Assembly (NCBI GenBank): GCA_964462585.1
Contig: CAYXAK010000001.1
Location: 62,001-126,000 of the forward strand
Direction: 5' to 3'
Length of the DNA: 64,000 bases
Source of the DNA: Halarsenatibacter sp964462585
Lineage (GTDB): Bacteria; Bacillota; Halanaerobiia; Halanaerobiales; Halarsenatibacteraceae
This document shows positions 7,760 to 16,390 of this stretch, piece by piece (within the stretch, counting starts at the first letter, position 1; each line of letters begins with the position of its first letter). The notes beneath the pieces were generated by a model that saw only the letters and a list, made by a program, of their open reading frames with translations, ran no database searches and was not told the origin of the DNA. The position numbers and the translations under genes are program-made.

Positions 7760-9059
7760 CAAAAATCACCTCCAGTACTTCTTCCACACCAGCACAGCGG
7801 ACAAATTCACCATCGACCGGTGAGGCCTTAAAATCGTTCATATCATAACCGTCAAGTGTCAGACCGTCATCGTTAAATATAACCGAAGGCAGTATGATTT
7901 TTCCCGTCGGTTTGCGGTAGAGAACTTCATCGAGTATATCCTCACCGGAGAGCAGGCCCGTTACGGTCACATCTTCACCCAGATAGCTGTTATCGACCTC
8001 GATCAGCTTCATATTTAGATTCTCTATATCTCTCAGGTCCTGCCAGACGGGTTTTAAAGCTCTCCCTCCCAGCCTGGCGGTAACTATATTTAACACCCCG
8101 GGTTCGGACAGGCTGTCAGGGAAATCCTCTCTTCTTTTAAAATAGGCATCCCTGCTCAATCTGCTCAACCCTATGCCGTTTTCCAGCTGGGGATAATCTC
8201 CATAATGATCATCTTCAGGGATTGCTTCTCCGGCCAGAAGATAGAATTCATCTGCCATATAAATATTATTTTTTCCGTGCTTTTCCCGGCAGCTGTTCTG
8301 CCAGCTTTCAACCTGCCTCAACAGATTTTCAGCCGAATCCGCCTCAAAATTTACCAGATCATCGTCCTGAGGGCGCCAGGAGGTGAGGCCTACCGGCACA
8401 ATCCCCACAGATAAAAGTGTTTCAGGTGTATATGAGAGCAGATCGTTTAATGTCCTGTCAAGTTCCTTTCCATCATTGCAGCCGGGGCAGATCACCAGCT
8501 GCAGATGAAAAGATATACCGTTTTCGGCCAGAAAATCGAGCTGTTCATTTATTCTGGAGGCCTCAGGATTTTTCATCATCGATTTTCTCAATTCGGGGTT
8601 GGTCGTATGCACTGATATATAGAGGGGGGAGAGATGATGTTTGATAATCCTGCTCCATTCTTCCTCTGAAAGATTTGTCAGTGTTATGAAGCTCCCCTGC
8701 AGAAAAGAAAACCTATAGTCATCATCCTTTAAATTCAGACTGTCTCTTACATCCGGCGGCTGCTGATCTACAAAGCAGAAACAGCAGCTATTATTGCATT
8801 TTTTTAGATCATCGAAGATTATGCTATCAAATTCTATGCCCACTCTATCTCCATAGGTCATATTGAAAAAATGCTTTTCACTTCTATCTTCGTCTCCCTG
8901 TTTGGCCACTGTAAGTGAGAATCTGCCGGCCGATATGGCGGACATATAATCAATATAATCTCCGGGTCTGCTGCCATTGATGGCTATGAGTGAATCGCCT
9001 GCTTCTATGCCCTTCTGAGCAGCAAGAGAATTATTTTTAACCTCTGCTATCTCAACCAT
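7713..9059 (-). CDS. DUF512 radical SAM protein with N-terminal PDZ domain
   Basis: Uncharacterised radical SAM family (TIGR03279/DUF512 type) found in Firmicutes and cyanobacteria. A PDZ-like domain fills residues 2-60. A CX3CX2C cluster motif lies at Cys88, Cys92 and Cys95 (KCNNSCCFC), where the 4Fe-4S cluster that cleaves SAM would bind. The C-terminal DUF512 region holds the NNSYLGEDVTVTGLLSG and ILPSVIFND segments. Length 448 is normal. ATG 9059 follows AAGGAGGAG. The stop lies 47 bases inside der, so the last 15 residues, with a Cys/His/Gln-rich tail, may be a recent extension. The conserved position between ispH-rpsA and der suggests a translation-linked role, but none is proven. Confidence 0.9.
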   Translation of the reverse strand: MVEIAEVKNNSLAAQKGIEAGDSLIAINGSRPGDYIDYMSAISAGRFSLTVAKQGDEDRSEKHFFNMTYGDRVGIEFDSIIFDDLKKCNNSCCFCFVDQQPPDVRDSLNLKDDDYRFSFLQGSFITLTNLSEEEWSRIIKHHLSPLYISVHTTNPELRKSMMKNPEASRINEQLDFLAENGISFHLQLVICPGCNDGKELDRTLNDLLSYTPETLLSVGIVPVGLTSWRPQDDDLVNFEADSAENLLRQVESWQNSCREKHGKNNIYMADEFYLLAGEAIPEDDHYGDYPQLENGIGLSRLSRDAYFKRREDFPDSLSEPGVLNIVTARLGGRALKPVWQDLRDIENLNMKLIEVDNSYLGEDVTVTGLLSGEDILDEVLYRKPTGKIILPSVIFNDDGLTLDGYDMNDFKASPVDGEFVRCAGVEEVLEVIFDEQADCGHRGQAQCG

Positions 9060-9171
9060 TCTTCTATAAGCTCCTCCTTAAAAAAACTGATCCTCAGGAC
9101 TGTAAACCATTGCATTGTGATAATACCATATTTCTCAGGGGGAAGCAACAGCTTTAAAAAGGCATATAAAA

Positions 9172-9205
9172 AAGGCCTGTCCTCGATGAGAGAGCGACAG
9201 GCCTT
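9172..9205 (-). terminator. Intrinsic terminator after ispH-rpsA
   Basis: A 10-bp perfect stem (AAGGCCTGTC, 9172-9181, with GACAGGCCTT, 9196-9205) is followed on the minus strand by a run of T residues. It separates the ispH-rpsA unit from the DUF512-der-plsY-gpsA unit. Confidence 0.85.
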
Positions 9206-9240
9206 AAACAGTCCATATATCTCAGGCGGGTATCCGGGTT

Positions 9241-11532
9241 TTATTCGTCACCCATCATATCCTTCAGATCTCCCAGCCTTTCTCCAATTGTGGCTCCAGA
9301 GGGCACATCGCCAAGATCCTCTTCGGAGTCTTCCTTTTCAGAAGAGGTATCCTTTTCCTCTTTCTGCTGGGAATCTCTGGTGCTTGGCTGCTGATCTTCC
9401 AGCTCCTTCAGGCTGAGCCCAACTCTTTTATCATCGGGATCGATATTGATGATTTTGGCCTCTCTCTCCTGACCGACTTCTACAACTTCATCAGGGGTCT
9501 CAACATGCCTCTGTGAGAGCTGGGAAATATGGATCAATCCTTCTATACCATCTTCGATCTCCATGAAAGCCCCAAAATCAACTATCTTGGTGATGGTACC
9601 TTCTATAACCTCGCCCTCATAATGCCTGTCAGCAAACTCCTCCCAAGGATCGGGCAGGAGCTGCTTCAGTCCCAGGGAAATCCTCTCATTTTCCCTGTCA
9701 ACATCGAGGACTTTAACCTCAATTTCCTCTCCTTCTTCCAGCACATCTGAGGGATGACCTATTCTGCCCCAGCTCATCTCAGAAATATGAAGAAGACCTT
9801 CTATTCCCCCCAGGTCGACAAATGCACCAAAGTCAACTAGCTTTGTCACCCTGCCGGTGACTTTCTCGCCTTCTTCCAGCTCGGCCAGTGTCTGCTCTTT
9901 CTGTTTTTCTCTCTCCTTTTCCAGGACCTCTTTATGTGAAAGAACAACATTGTTATTGCCTCTGTCGACCTCGATAACTTTAAGCCGCAGTGTATCGCCA
10001 ACATACTGGCTCAGGTCTTCCACATATCCGATGGCCACATGTGAGGCCGGTATAAATCCTCTCAGACCAACATCTGCAACAAGCCCACCTTTTACCTCTT
10101 TTGTTATCTCAGCTTCAATTATTTCATCTTCTGCATGAGATTTTTCAATTCTCTCCCAGGCCTCTTCCTCCTCTGCTCTTTTGCGGGAGAGAACCATGTT
10201 ACCTTCTTCATCTTCCAGCGTCAGCACGACCACCTTTATCTCCTCATCGAGCTCAACAACTTCATGAGGATCTGAAACATCAGATGTGCTCAGCTCCCGC
10301 AGGGGAATAAACCCATCTGATTTGTAATTGACATCAACATAGATGCCTCGTTCGTTGATCTCAACGACAGTCCCTTCAACCAGCTGTCCTTTTTCCAGGT
10401 CGGCCAGATCATTGGCATTCATCATCTCTTCCTGGGAAGTCTCCTCCCCGGCATCTTCAGCTTCCTCTGCCCCTTCAGCTGCCTCTTCATCATCTTCCTC
10501 AACATCTTCTTCTGTTTCCACTGCAGCTTTCTCTTCAGTCTCTTCAGCAGTTTCTTCTGCAGCTTCTTCAGAAACTTCTTCTTCAGTCTCCTCAGCATCT
10601 TCAGCCTGTTCGATTTCTTCGTCCTGCTGTTCCTGTTCTTCCACATCTTCCTTCTTTTCTTCCTGTTCTTCGACTTCTTCCATTTCCATGTCCTTTTCCT
10701 CTTGACTCATTACCTGAATGACCTCCTTTATTAACCAATCAGGGGTTGAAGCCCCAGCAGTTACACCTATTTTTTTTGCATCCTCAATCCAGTTCCAGTC
10801 GATATCATCAGCAGTTTCAATATGATGAGTTTCAGTGCCTGTTTGAGCACACATCTCGGCCAGACGGCTGGTGTTGGCACTGTTAAAACCGCCGATGACA
10901 AACATCACTTCCACCTCTTCAGCCATCTTTACAGCGGATTTCTGTCTTATCTGAGTTGTATTGCATATTGTATTGAATACTCTTAATTCTTTCACCCGGG
11001 GAAGCAGTTCCACGATCAAATTTTGAAATGAAGTGGGAGATTTTGTTGTCTGTGCGACTATGCCAACTCTGCTTTCCAGCTCAACAGTATTGAGATCCTC
11101 TTCATTTTCTATTATAACAGCCTTTTCCCGGGCAGCTCCCATTATTCCTTTAACTTCTGGATGATCTCTATCACCATAGATGAGAGTCTGATATCCATCT
11201 TCGACCAGCCGGCTGGCATTTTCCTGAGCTTTCTTCACATAGGGACACGTGGCATCTATAATTTCAAGACCCTTTTCCCGGGCCTTTTTTATCACATCGG
11301 GTCTCACTCCGTGTGAGCGAATTATAATCTGCCCTGATTCCACTTCTTCGATAGATTCTGCAGTATTGACACCCATGTTTTTCAGTTTTTCTACCACCTG
11401 GGGGTTGTGAATGATAGGACCTAAAGTATATACCTCTCTGGTCTTATCACCTTCCACAGCTTCAGTAGCCATTTCAATTGCCCTTTTAACGCCAAAACAG
11501 AAGCCGGCTTCTTCCGCTTTTTTTATCTCCAG
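9241..11532 (-). CDS. ispH-rpsA: IspH-ribosomal protein S1 fusion with acidic linker, probable CTG start
   Basis: Residues 1 to about 275 are IspH, the 4Fe-4S enzyme that makes IPP and DMAPP in the last step of the MEP pathway. Its three cluster cysteines are at 12 (AGFCFGVKRA), 96 (DATCPYV) and 190 (NTICNTT). Residues about 276-370 are a linker made mostly of Glu. Residues about 375-735 are four S1 RNA-binding domains, followed by an acidic tail. The fusion is known in Clostridia. Starting at the first ATG (11472) would delete Cys12. The reading frame is open further up, with no ATG, GTG or TTG before a TAA. The best start is CTG 11532, 9 bases after GGAGGGAGG, giving MEIKKAEEAGFCFG, which matches IspH N-termini. 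The gene has its own promoter and terminator. Confidence 0.93.
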   Translation of the reverse strand: MEIKKAEEAGFCFGVKRAIEMATEAVEGDKTREVYTLGPIIHNPQVVEKLKNMGVNTAESIEEVESGQIIIRSHGVRPDVIKKAREKGLEIIDATCPYVKKAQENASRLVEDGYQTLIYGDRDHPEVKGIMGAAREKAVIIENEEDLNTVELESRVGIVAQTTKSPTSFQNLIVELLPRVKELRVFNTICNTTQIRQKSAVKMAEEVEVMFVIGGFNSANTSRLAEMCAQTGTETHHIETADDIDWNWIEDAKKIGVTAGASTPDWLIKEVIQVMSQEEKDMEMEEVEEQEEKKEDVEEQEQQDEEIEQAEDAEETEEEVSEEAAEETAEETEEKAAVETEEDVEEDDEEAAEGAEEAEDAGEETSQEEMMNANDLADLEKGQLVEGTVVEINERGIYVDVNYKSDGFIPLRELSTSDVSDPHEVVELDEEIKVVVLTLEDEEGNMVLSRKRAEEEEAWERIEKSHAEDEIIEAEITKEVKGGLVADVGLRGFIPASHVAIGYVEDLSQYVGDTLRLKVIEVDRGNNNVVLSHKEVLEKEREKQKEQTLAELEEGEKVTGRVTKLVDFGAFVDLGGIEGLLHISEMSWGRIGHPSDVLEEGEEIEVKVLDVDRENERISLGLKQLLPDPWEEFADRHYEGEVIEGTITKIVDFGAFMEIEDGIEGLIHISQLSQRHVETPDEVVEVGQEREAKIINIDPDDKRVGLSLKELEDQQPSTRDSQQKEEKDTSSEKEDSEEDLGDVPSGATIGERLGDLKDMMGDE

Positions 11533-11610
11533 CCCAGCACACCTCCCTCCTCCAGCAGCGACAAATACCCTTTATCAAATTTCTTTAAACTCAGGCAAAT
11601 TCCTGCTTAT

Positions 11611-11639
11611 ATTCTAAAATAAATTCGGCAAACATTCAA
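11611..11639 (-). promoter_or_regulatory. Promoter for ispH-rpsA
   Basis: TTGAAT (11634-11639) and TAGAAT (11611-11616) are 17 bases apart on the minus strand. The predicted leader is about 73 bases and ends in the strong ribosome site GGAGGGAGG before the CTG start. Confidence 0.65.
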
Positions 11640-11653
11640 GGGTTGAGGGCAAA

Positions 11654-12244
11654 TCAATTCTCATTCAGCAATATTTCTATCTCATCCATGATCTCATCAG
11701 CGATTTTTTTCTGCTCGGCCTTATCCGGACGATCATCAAAATATTCATTGAGGTAGATTGGCTCACCGAAAGAGATCACAGGCCGCCCTTTCTCCTTTAT
11801 ATTCTTTATGCCCACCGGAACCACAGGTGCCCTGCCCATGATAGCTATCATAACTGAACCGGTGTGGGGCTCACCCAGTTCACCTTCTGGATATCTGGTC
11901 CCCTCCGGAAAAAGTCCCAGCACCTGATCATCTCTGAGTATCTTCAAAGCTCTCTTTAAAGCTTTTCTGTCGCCAGTTCCCCTTCTGACGGGAAAAGCAC
12001 CCAGATTTTTCAAAAACCAGCCTAACAGTGGATTTTTGAATAACTCTTCCTTGGCCATGAAAGATATTCTGCGGGGCATAAAGCCGCCAATCAGAGGAGG
12101 ATCGAGCATGCTTATATGGTTGGACATTATTACCACAGGGCCTTCAGCCGGGATATTATCCCTGCCCCTGATTTTGACCCGAAAAAATATCCTTCCCACC
12201 ACTATCACTATTAACTTTGCCAGCCAGTAGATGATGGTTTTCAT
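11654..12244 (-). CDS. plsC: 1-acyl-sn-glycerol-3-phosphate acyltransferase
   Basis: Adds the second acyl chain to lysophosphatidic acid, giving phosphatidic acid at the inner membrane face. The catalytic NHISMLDP (HX4D) lies near residue 42, the FPEGTR motif near 114, and the VPVGI motif near 141. One N-terminal membrane segment is present. Length 196 is typical of the short Firmicute form. Its ATG overlaps the cmk stop in an ATGA, so it is translationally coupled to cmk. It completes the PlsX-PlsY-PlsC route encoded in the window. Confidence 0.94.
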   Translation of the reverse strand: MKTIIYWLAKLIVIVVGRIFFRVKIRGRDNIPAEGPVVIMSNHISMLDPPLIGGFMPRRISFMAKEELFKNPLLGWFLKNLGAFPVRRGTGDRKALKRALKILRDDQVLGLFPEGTRYPEGELGEPHTGSVMIAIMGRAPVVPVGIKNIKEKGRPVISFGEPIYLNEYFDDRPDKAEQKKIADEIMDEIEILLNEN

Positions 12245-12918
12245 TCTCTCATCTCACTCTCCGCCAGTTCTATTATTTTATCGGCCACCTCTTCAGCTGA
12301 GAGATTATCGGAGTTGATAGTTATGGCTGAATCAGCCCTGACCAAGGGGGAGTGGCTTCTGTTCTTATCCTTTTTATCGCGTTTTTGCAGCTCTTTTCTT
12401 ACCTCTGCCAGGGATATATCCTCTCCCCGCTCCAGGAGTTCTCTATATCTTCTGCGTGCTCTCACATCCAGACTTGCTGTGAGATATATCTTCAGATCTG
12501 CGTCGGGGAGGACTCTGCTGCCTATATCACGTCCATCCATTATTATTCCCTTCTCCCGGGCAAACCGGCGCTGTTTTTCCAGCATGATCTCCCGCACCTC
12601 GGGAATACTGGCAATATCTGAGACATGTCTGTCTATATCCTGCCGGCGTATTCGGCTTGAAATCTCCTGATCGTTAAGGTAAATATTCTGGCGGCCATCC
12701 CTTTTAATCCTGCCGAACTCCATCTCAATATCTGCTGCCAGGCCGGAAATTTTTTCCTCGGTGATACTATCACAATCGGAATTTATCCAGGCCAGTGTAA
12801 CCGCCCTGTACATCGCCCCGGTATCGATATATTTGAGGTCAAGACGATGTGATACAATTTTGGCGGCGGTGCTCTTACCCGAGCCAGAAGGTCCATCGAC
12901 TGCTATGGTTAGAGACAT
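12241..12918 (-). CDS. cmk: Cytidylate kinase
   Basis: Phosphorylates CMP and dCMP using ATP, for recycling and DNA precursor supply. The P-loop GPSGSGKST lies at residues 9-17 and the substrate region carries the DTGAMYRA and DGRDIGSRVLP motifs. Length 225 is typical. It lies between aroH and plsC, with an ATGA overlap to plsC. The order cmk followed by the S1-containing gene is widely conserved; here plsC stands between them. Confidence 0.96.
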   Translation of the reverse strand: MSLTIAVDGPSGSGKSTAAKIVSHRLDLKYIDTGAMYRAVTLAWINSDCDSITEEKISGLAADIEMEFGRIKRDGRQNIYLNDQEISSRIRRQDIDRHVSDIASIPEVREIMLEKQRRFAREKGIIMDGRDIGSRVLPDADLKIYLTASLDVRARRRYRELLERGEDISLAEVRKELQKRDKKDKNRSHSPLVRADSAITINSDNLSAEEVADKIIELAESEMRE

Positions 12919-12934
12919 GCTGCCTTCCTCCCTA

Positions 12935-13291
12935 TCAACCCAGATCAGGCCTCAAATTGCTGGCTCTCCTGAGATATATATGATCAGCTTTCATTTTTTC
13001 AGAGTTCTCTCGATCTACATGAACCAAAACCCGGATACAGAGCTCCATACTGTTCTCGATAGCCGGCTCCTGGCAGCTGAATAGTGGCAGGGAGGGATAG
13101 CCCATCTCCCGGAAAGCCCGGGCTGGATAGATGGCTGTAATATCCTGTGTGGAGGAGAAAATTATGCTGACGACTTCCTCAGAATCGATCTCATTTTCCT
13201 GAAATAGTTTTTGCATTAGCTCTTCCACCGCATCTCTGATATCCTCCTCTGTATCAGAGCCGGCGGTAACCGCTCCTCTGATAGCAATCAC
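12935..13291 (-). CDS. aroH: Chorismate mutase, AroH class
   Basis: Converts chorismate to prephenate for phenylalanine and tyrosine synthesis. It is the small monofunctional AroH type of 118 residues. The N-terminal IRGAVTAGSDTEEDI and the segment with FSSTQDITAIYPARAFR are characteristic, with Arg7 and the later YPARA segment in the trimeric active site. Its ATG overlaps the rnc stop in an ATGA, and cmk begins 16 bases downstream. No other aromatic amino acid gene is in the window, so its place here reflects conserved order rather than a pathway cluster. Confidence 0.92.
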   Translation of the reverse strand: MIAIRGAVTAGSDTEEDIRDAVEELMQKLFQENEIDSEEVVSIIFSSTQDITAIYPARAFREMGYPSLPLFSCQEPAIENSMELCIRVLVHVDRENSEKMKADHIYLRRASNLRPDLG

Positions 13292-14025
13292 TTCAATCCC
13301 TCCAAATTTACATCCCGGTTATCGATATTCTTAAGAGCATCCCGGGCTGCTCTCTGTTCAGCCTTTTTTTTGCTGCTTCCCCGGCCTTTGCCCAGCTTAT
13401 CTCCCTCCAGCTCTACAGAGACCACAAAGCTCTTATCGTGATCGGGCCCCTCTTCTGATATAACTTCATAGACAGGCCGCGACTGGCTGTTCTTCTGTAT
13501 TTTTTCCTGCAGTATAGTCTTATAATCTCTGAGATAATCGCCTGTTCTGAGGCGCTGAAAATCCTCCTGGAAGAGATCGATTATAAAATCCTGGCAGCGC
13601 TCGAAACCTTCTTCCAGATATATAGCACCCAGCAGGGCTTCAAAGGCATCTGCCAGGATTGAATCTCTGTCCCGGCCTCCGGTCAGCTCCTCACCGTGGC
13701 CCAGCAGCAGGTGTCTGTTCATATCGAGATCCCTGGCCCTGCGGGCCAGAGATACTTCACTGACAAGTCTGGATTTCATCTTGGCCAGCTTGCCCTCGGC
13801 TGCCCGGGGGTAATTGTGGATGAGATGGGTGGAGATAGCCAGACCCAGAACCGAATCCCCTAAAAACTCCAGCCTCTCATTATCTTCAATATCCAGTTCT
13901 TTATTTTCATTGGGAAAAGAGCGGTGCGTAAGGGCCCTGCGCAGCAGGGATCTGTCCTGAAACTCAAAATTCAGTCTTTCCTCCAGCCGGCTCAGACCGG
14001 CCTCTCTGTACAGCTTATCTGTCAA
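13288..14025 (-). CDS. rnc: Ribonuclease III
   Basis: Double-strand-specific endoribonuclease that processes rRNA precursors and mRNA. The signature NERLEFLGDSVLGLAIS lies near residues 48-64 with the metal-binding Glu and Asp; the second metal site is DAFEALLGAIYLEEG. A C-terminal double-stranded RNA-binding domain occupies about 168-235. Length 245 is normal. The start is TTG 14025 behind GGTGA, giving MTDKLYREAG. It follows fabF closely (24 bases), the usual acp-rnc or fab-rnc order in Firmicutes. Confidence 0.96.
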   Translation of the reverse strand: MTDKLYREAGLSRLEERLNFEFQDRSLLRRALTHRSFPNENKELDIEDNERLEFLGDSVLGLAISTHLIHNYPRAAEGKLAKMKSRLVSEVSLARRARDLDMNRHLLLGHGEELTGGRDRDSILADAFEALLGAIYLEEGFERCQDFIIDLFQEDFQRLRTGDYLRDYKTILQEKIQKNSQSRPVYEVISEEGPDHDKSFVVSVELEGDKLGKGRGSSKKKAEQRAARDALKNIDNRDVNLEGLK

Positions 14026-14049
14026 TTACTTCACCATCCTCATTTTCAT

Positions 14050-15294
14050 TTAGATCTTATTCATGACCAGACAGGCGTTATGGCCGCCAAATCCAAAGGA
14101 GTTTGTCATAACACCCTGAACATCATCCACCTCTCTGCTCTCATTTGGTATATAATCCAGATCACATTCAGGGTCCGGATTTTCATAATTGATGGTCGGA
14201 GGCAAAACATTTGTTTCCAGAGCTTTGAGAGAGACTATGGTCTCCACAGCTCCGGCGGCACCTAGAAGATGGCCGGTCATGGATTTACTGGAGCTGACAT
14301 TGAGCTCATCGGCTCGATCAGCAAAAACGCTGCGGATGGCTTTTGTCTCAAGCTTATCGTTGAAAGGAGTTGATGTGCCATGGGCATTGATATAATCAAT
14401 CTTCTCTGCACTGACCCCGGATTCTTCAATAGCTGCGGACATAGCCCGGGCGGCTCCATCCCCTTCGGGATCGGGCTGGGTAATGTGATAGGCATCAGCT
14501 GTAGATCCATAGCCGCTTATCTCAGCATATATTTCTGCTCCTCTTTCTTTAGCAAATTCGTAATCTTCCAGGATTAACATACCGCTGCCTTCACCTATTA
14601 CAAATCCATCCCGCTCCTCATCAAAAGGTCTGCTGGCCTTCTGTGGTTCATCATTGCGGGTCGATAGAGCTTTCATATTGCCAAAACCGGCCAGGGCGGA
14701 AGGGGCGATAGAAGCTTCGGTGCCGCCGGCGATCATAACTCTGGCATCTCCCCTTTTGATGGTCTCCATGGCATCACCGATAGCATGTGTGGCTGAGGCA
14801 CAGGCGGTAACTGTATTGCTGTTAGGTCCTTTGGCGCCGGCATAGATCGATATCTGGCCTGCACACATATTGGAGATCATCATGGGAATGAAAAATGGAC
14901 TTACACGCCCGGGACCTCGGCTGTGCAGTCTATCTATCTGTTCCTCTATAACCTCTATTCCGCCTATACCCGAACCGACTATCACACCTGTTTCATCTTC
15001 AATATCCTCATCTATTTCCAGTCCGGCATCCTCCAGAGCTTCCAGGGCTGTATAGACTCCGTACTGGGTGAAGAGCGCCATCCTTCTGCGGGATTTTTTA
15101 TCTATATAGCAGTCGGGGTTAAACTCCATTATCTCCGCACCTATCTGGCTGGGATAGTTTTCAATATCATCTATACTTTCAATCTTTTTAATGCCCGACT
15201 TCCCTGCTGATATATTTTTCCAGAACTTTTCGATGTTATCTCCCAGAGAAGTAAGCACTCCCATTCCTGTGACCACGACTCTGTTTTCCCTCAC
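14050..15294 (-). CDS. fabF: 3-oxoacyl-[acyl-carrier-protein] synthase II
   Basis: Condenses malonyl-ACP with the growing acyl-ACP chain. The active-site Cys lies in TVTACASATHAIGDAM, and the His residues lie in INAHGTSTPFNDK and the SKSMTGHLLGAAG region. Length 414 is typical. I chose GTG 15294 (MRENRVVVTGMG) because GAGGAGGTA lies 6-7 bases upstream; a start at 15324 adds unsupported residues. It comes after acpP in the operon but is separated from it by an intrinsic terminator, so it should be transcribed less than acpP. Confidence 0.96.
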   Translation of the reverse strand: MRENRVVVTGMGVLTSLGDNIEKFWKNISAGKSGIKKIESIDDIENYPSQIGAEIMEFNPDCYIDKKSRRRMALFTQYGVYTALEALEDAGLEIDEDIEDETGVIVGSGIGGIEVIEEQIDRLHSRGPGRVSPFFIPMMISNMCAGQISIYAGAKGPNSNTVTACASATHAIGDAMETIKRGDARVMIAGGTEASIAPSALAGFGNMKALSTRNDEPQKASRPFDEERDGFVIGEGSGMLILEDYEFAKERGAEIYAEISGYGSTADAYHITQPDPEGDGAARAMSAAIEESGVSAEKIDYINAHGTSTPFNDKLETKAIRSVFADRADELNVSSSKSMTGHLLGAAGAVETIVSLKALETNVLPPTINYENPDPECDLDYIPNESREVDDVQGVMTNSFGFGGHNACLVMNKI

Positions 15295-15340
15295 AAAATT
15301 TACCTCCTCAAATCTATTGATCAATTTAAATTGAAAAAAT

Positions 15341-15362
15341 GTCCCCGCTCACAGGCGGGGAC
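15341..15362 (-). terminator. Internal terminator between acpP and fabF
   Basis: GTCCCCGC (15341-15348) pairs perfectly with GCGGGGAC (15355-15362) around a 6-base loop, and the minus strand continues with A then TTTTTTC. This is a textbook intrinsic terminator between two genes of one operon. It probably passes some transcripts on to fabF-rnc while raising relative acpP yield. Confidence 0.82.
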
Positions 15363-15380
15363 GTATTTTAAGTTAATTTA

Positions 15381-15614
15381 TTACATGTTTTCCTCGAGAT
15401 AATCGACAGCATCCTGAACAGTACCGATCTTTTCGGCATCTTCATCGGGGATCTCCAGATCGAATTCCTCCTCAATAGCCATGACAAGTTCAACTACATC
15501 AAGGGAATCCGCTCCCAGATCATCGATGAAGGAAGCGTCAGCAGTTACTTCGTCTTCACCCACTGCCAGCTCTTCAGCTATTAGCTCCTTTACTTTCTCA
15601 AATAGTTCTGCCAT
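15381..15614 (-). CDS. acpP: Acyl carrier protein
   Basis: Carries acyl chains on a phosphopantetheine arm attached to Ser36 in the motif GADSLDVVE. The 77-residue length and acidic make-up are typical. The start ATG 15614 follows AAAGGAGGTGAAAATAGC; a longer in-frame reading contains the ribosome site itself and is rejected. It sits between fabG and fabF and is followed by a strong hairpin terminator, which fits the need for far more ACP than for the enzymes. Confidence 0.97.
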   Translation of the reverse strand: MAELFEKVKELIAEELAVGEDEVTADASFIDDLGADSLDVVELVMAIEEEFDLEIPDEDAEKIGTVQDAVDYLEENM

Positions 15615-15631
15615 GCTATTTTCACCTCCTT

Positions 15632-16390
15632 TCAAATTCCAAGTCCTCCTGTAACTTTGATGACTTCTCCTGTTATATATTGAGCTTGCTCGGACGCCAA
15701 AAATGCAACTGTATCGGCAACTTCTTCGGGTTTTCCCGCCCGCTCTAGAGGAATATTATCAAGCATTTTTTCCCGGGCCTCCTCCGGCATGGATTCGGTC
15801 ATCTCAGTGGCGATAAAACCCGGAGCAACTGCATTTATCGTAATGTTTCGAGAAGCTACCTCCCGGGCTAAAGATCTGGTAAACCCTATCACACCGGCTT
15901 TGGCAGCACAGTAATTGGTCTGACCGGGATTGCCCATGGTCGCCACAACAGAGGTCATATTGATTATCCTTCCCCCGCGGGCTTTCATCATGGGCCTGAT
16001 GACAGACTGTGTGCAGTTAAATACACCGGTGAGGTTAACATCTATAACATCCTGCCATTCATCTTCATCCATTCTCAGCAGGAGATTATCCCTGTTTATG
16101 CCCGCATTATTAACAAGTATATCAATACGCTCAAATTCATGCAAGGCCGAGTCGATCAGTTCATCGGCTTGAACTTTCTGGCTGATATCAGCCTGTTTTA
16201 CTGCTGCATTGCCCGAGCCCTCCAGAGAATTTAGCTCATCTGCCAGGTCCTCTGCCTGTTTCCGGCTGGAATCGCTGGAGTGATTTATCATCACATCTGC
16301 ACCGAGTCCGGCCAGCCTCATGGCACAGGCCCTGCCTATCCCCCTGGAAGAGCCGGTTATTACTGCGCTTTTGCCCTCCAGATCTATCAT
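15632..16390 (-). CDS. fabG: 3-oxoacyl-[acyl-carrier-protein] reductase
   Basis: NADPH-dependent short-chain dehydrogenase that reduces 3-oxoacyl-ACP. The TGSSRGIG cofactor motif (residues 12-19), NNAGI, the catalytic Ser in MTSVVATMG and the YCAAK catalytic pair are all visible. Length 252 is normal. Its ATG overlaps the fabD stop as ATGA, so translation is coupled. acpP starts 18 bases downstream. Confidence 0.96.
   Translation of the reverse strand: MIDLEGKSAVITGSSRGIGRACAMRLAGLGADVMINHSSDSSRKQAEDLADELNSLEGSGNAAVKQADISQKVQADELIDSALHEFERIDILVNNAGINRDNLLLRMDEDEWQDVIDVNLTGVFNCTQSVIRPMMKARGGRIINMTSVVATMGNPGQTNYCAAKAGVIGFTRSLAREVASRNITINAVAPGFIATEMTESMPEEAREKMLDNIPLERAGKPEEVADTVAFLASEQAQYITGEVIKVTGGLGI

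Noticed and set aside
10343..10705. Plus-strand open frame coding a poly-Ser protein
   Set aside because: It is the complement of the Glu-rich linker of the IspH-S1 fusion: GAA/GAG codons give TTC/CTC and TCT/TCC-type codons on the other strand.
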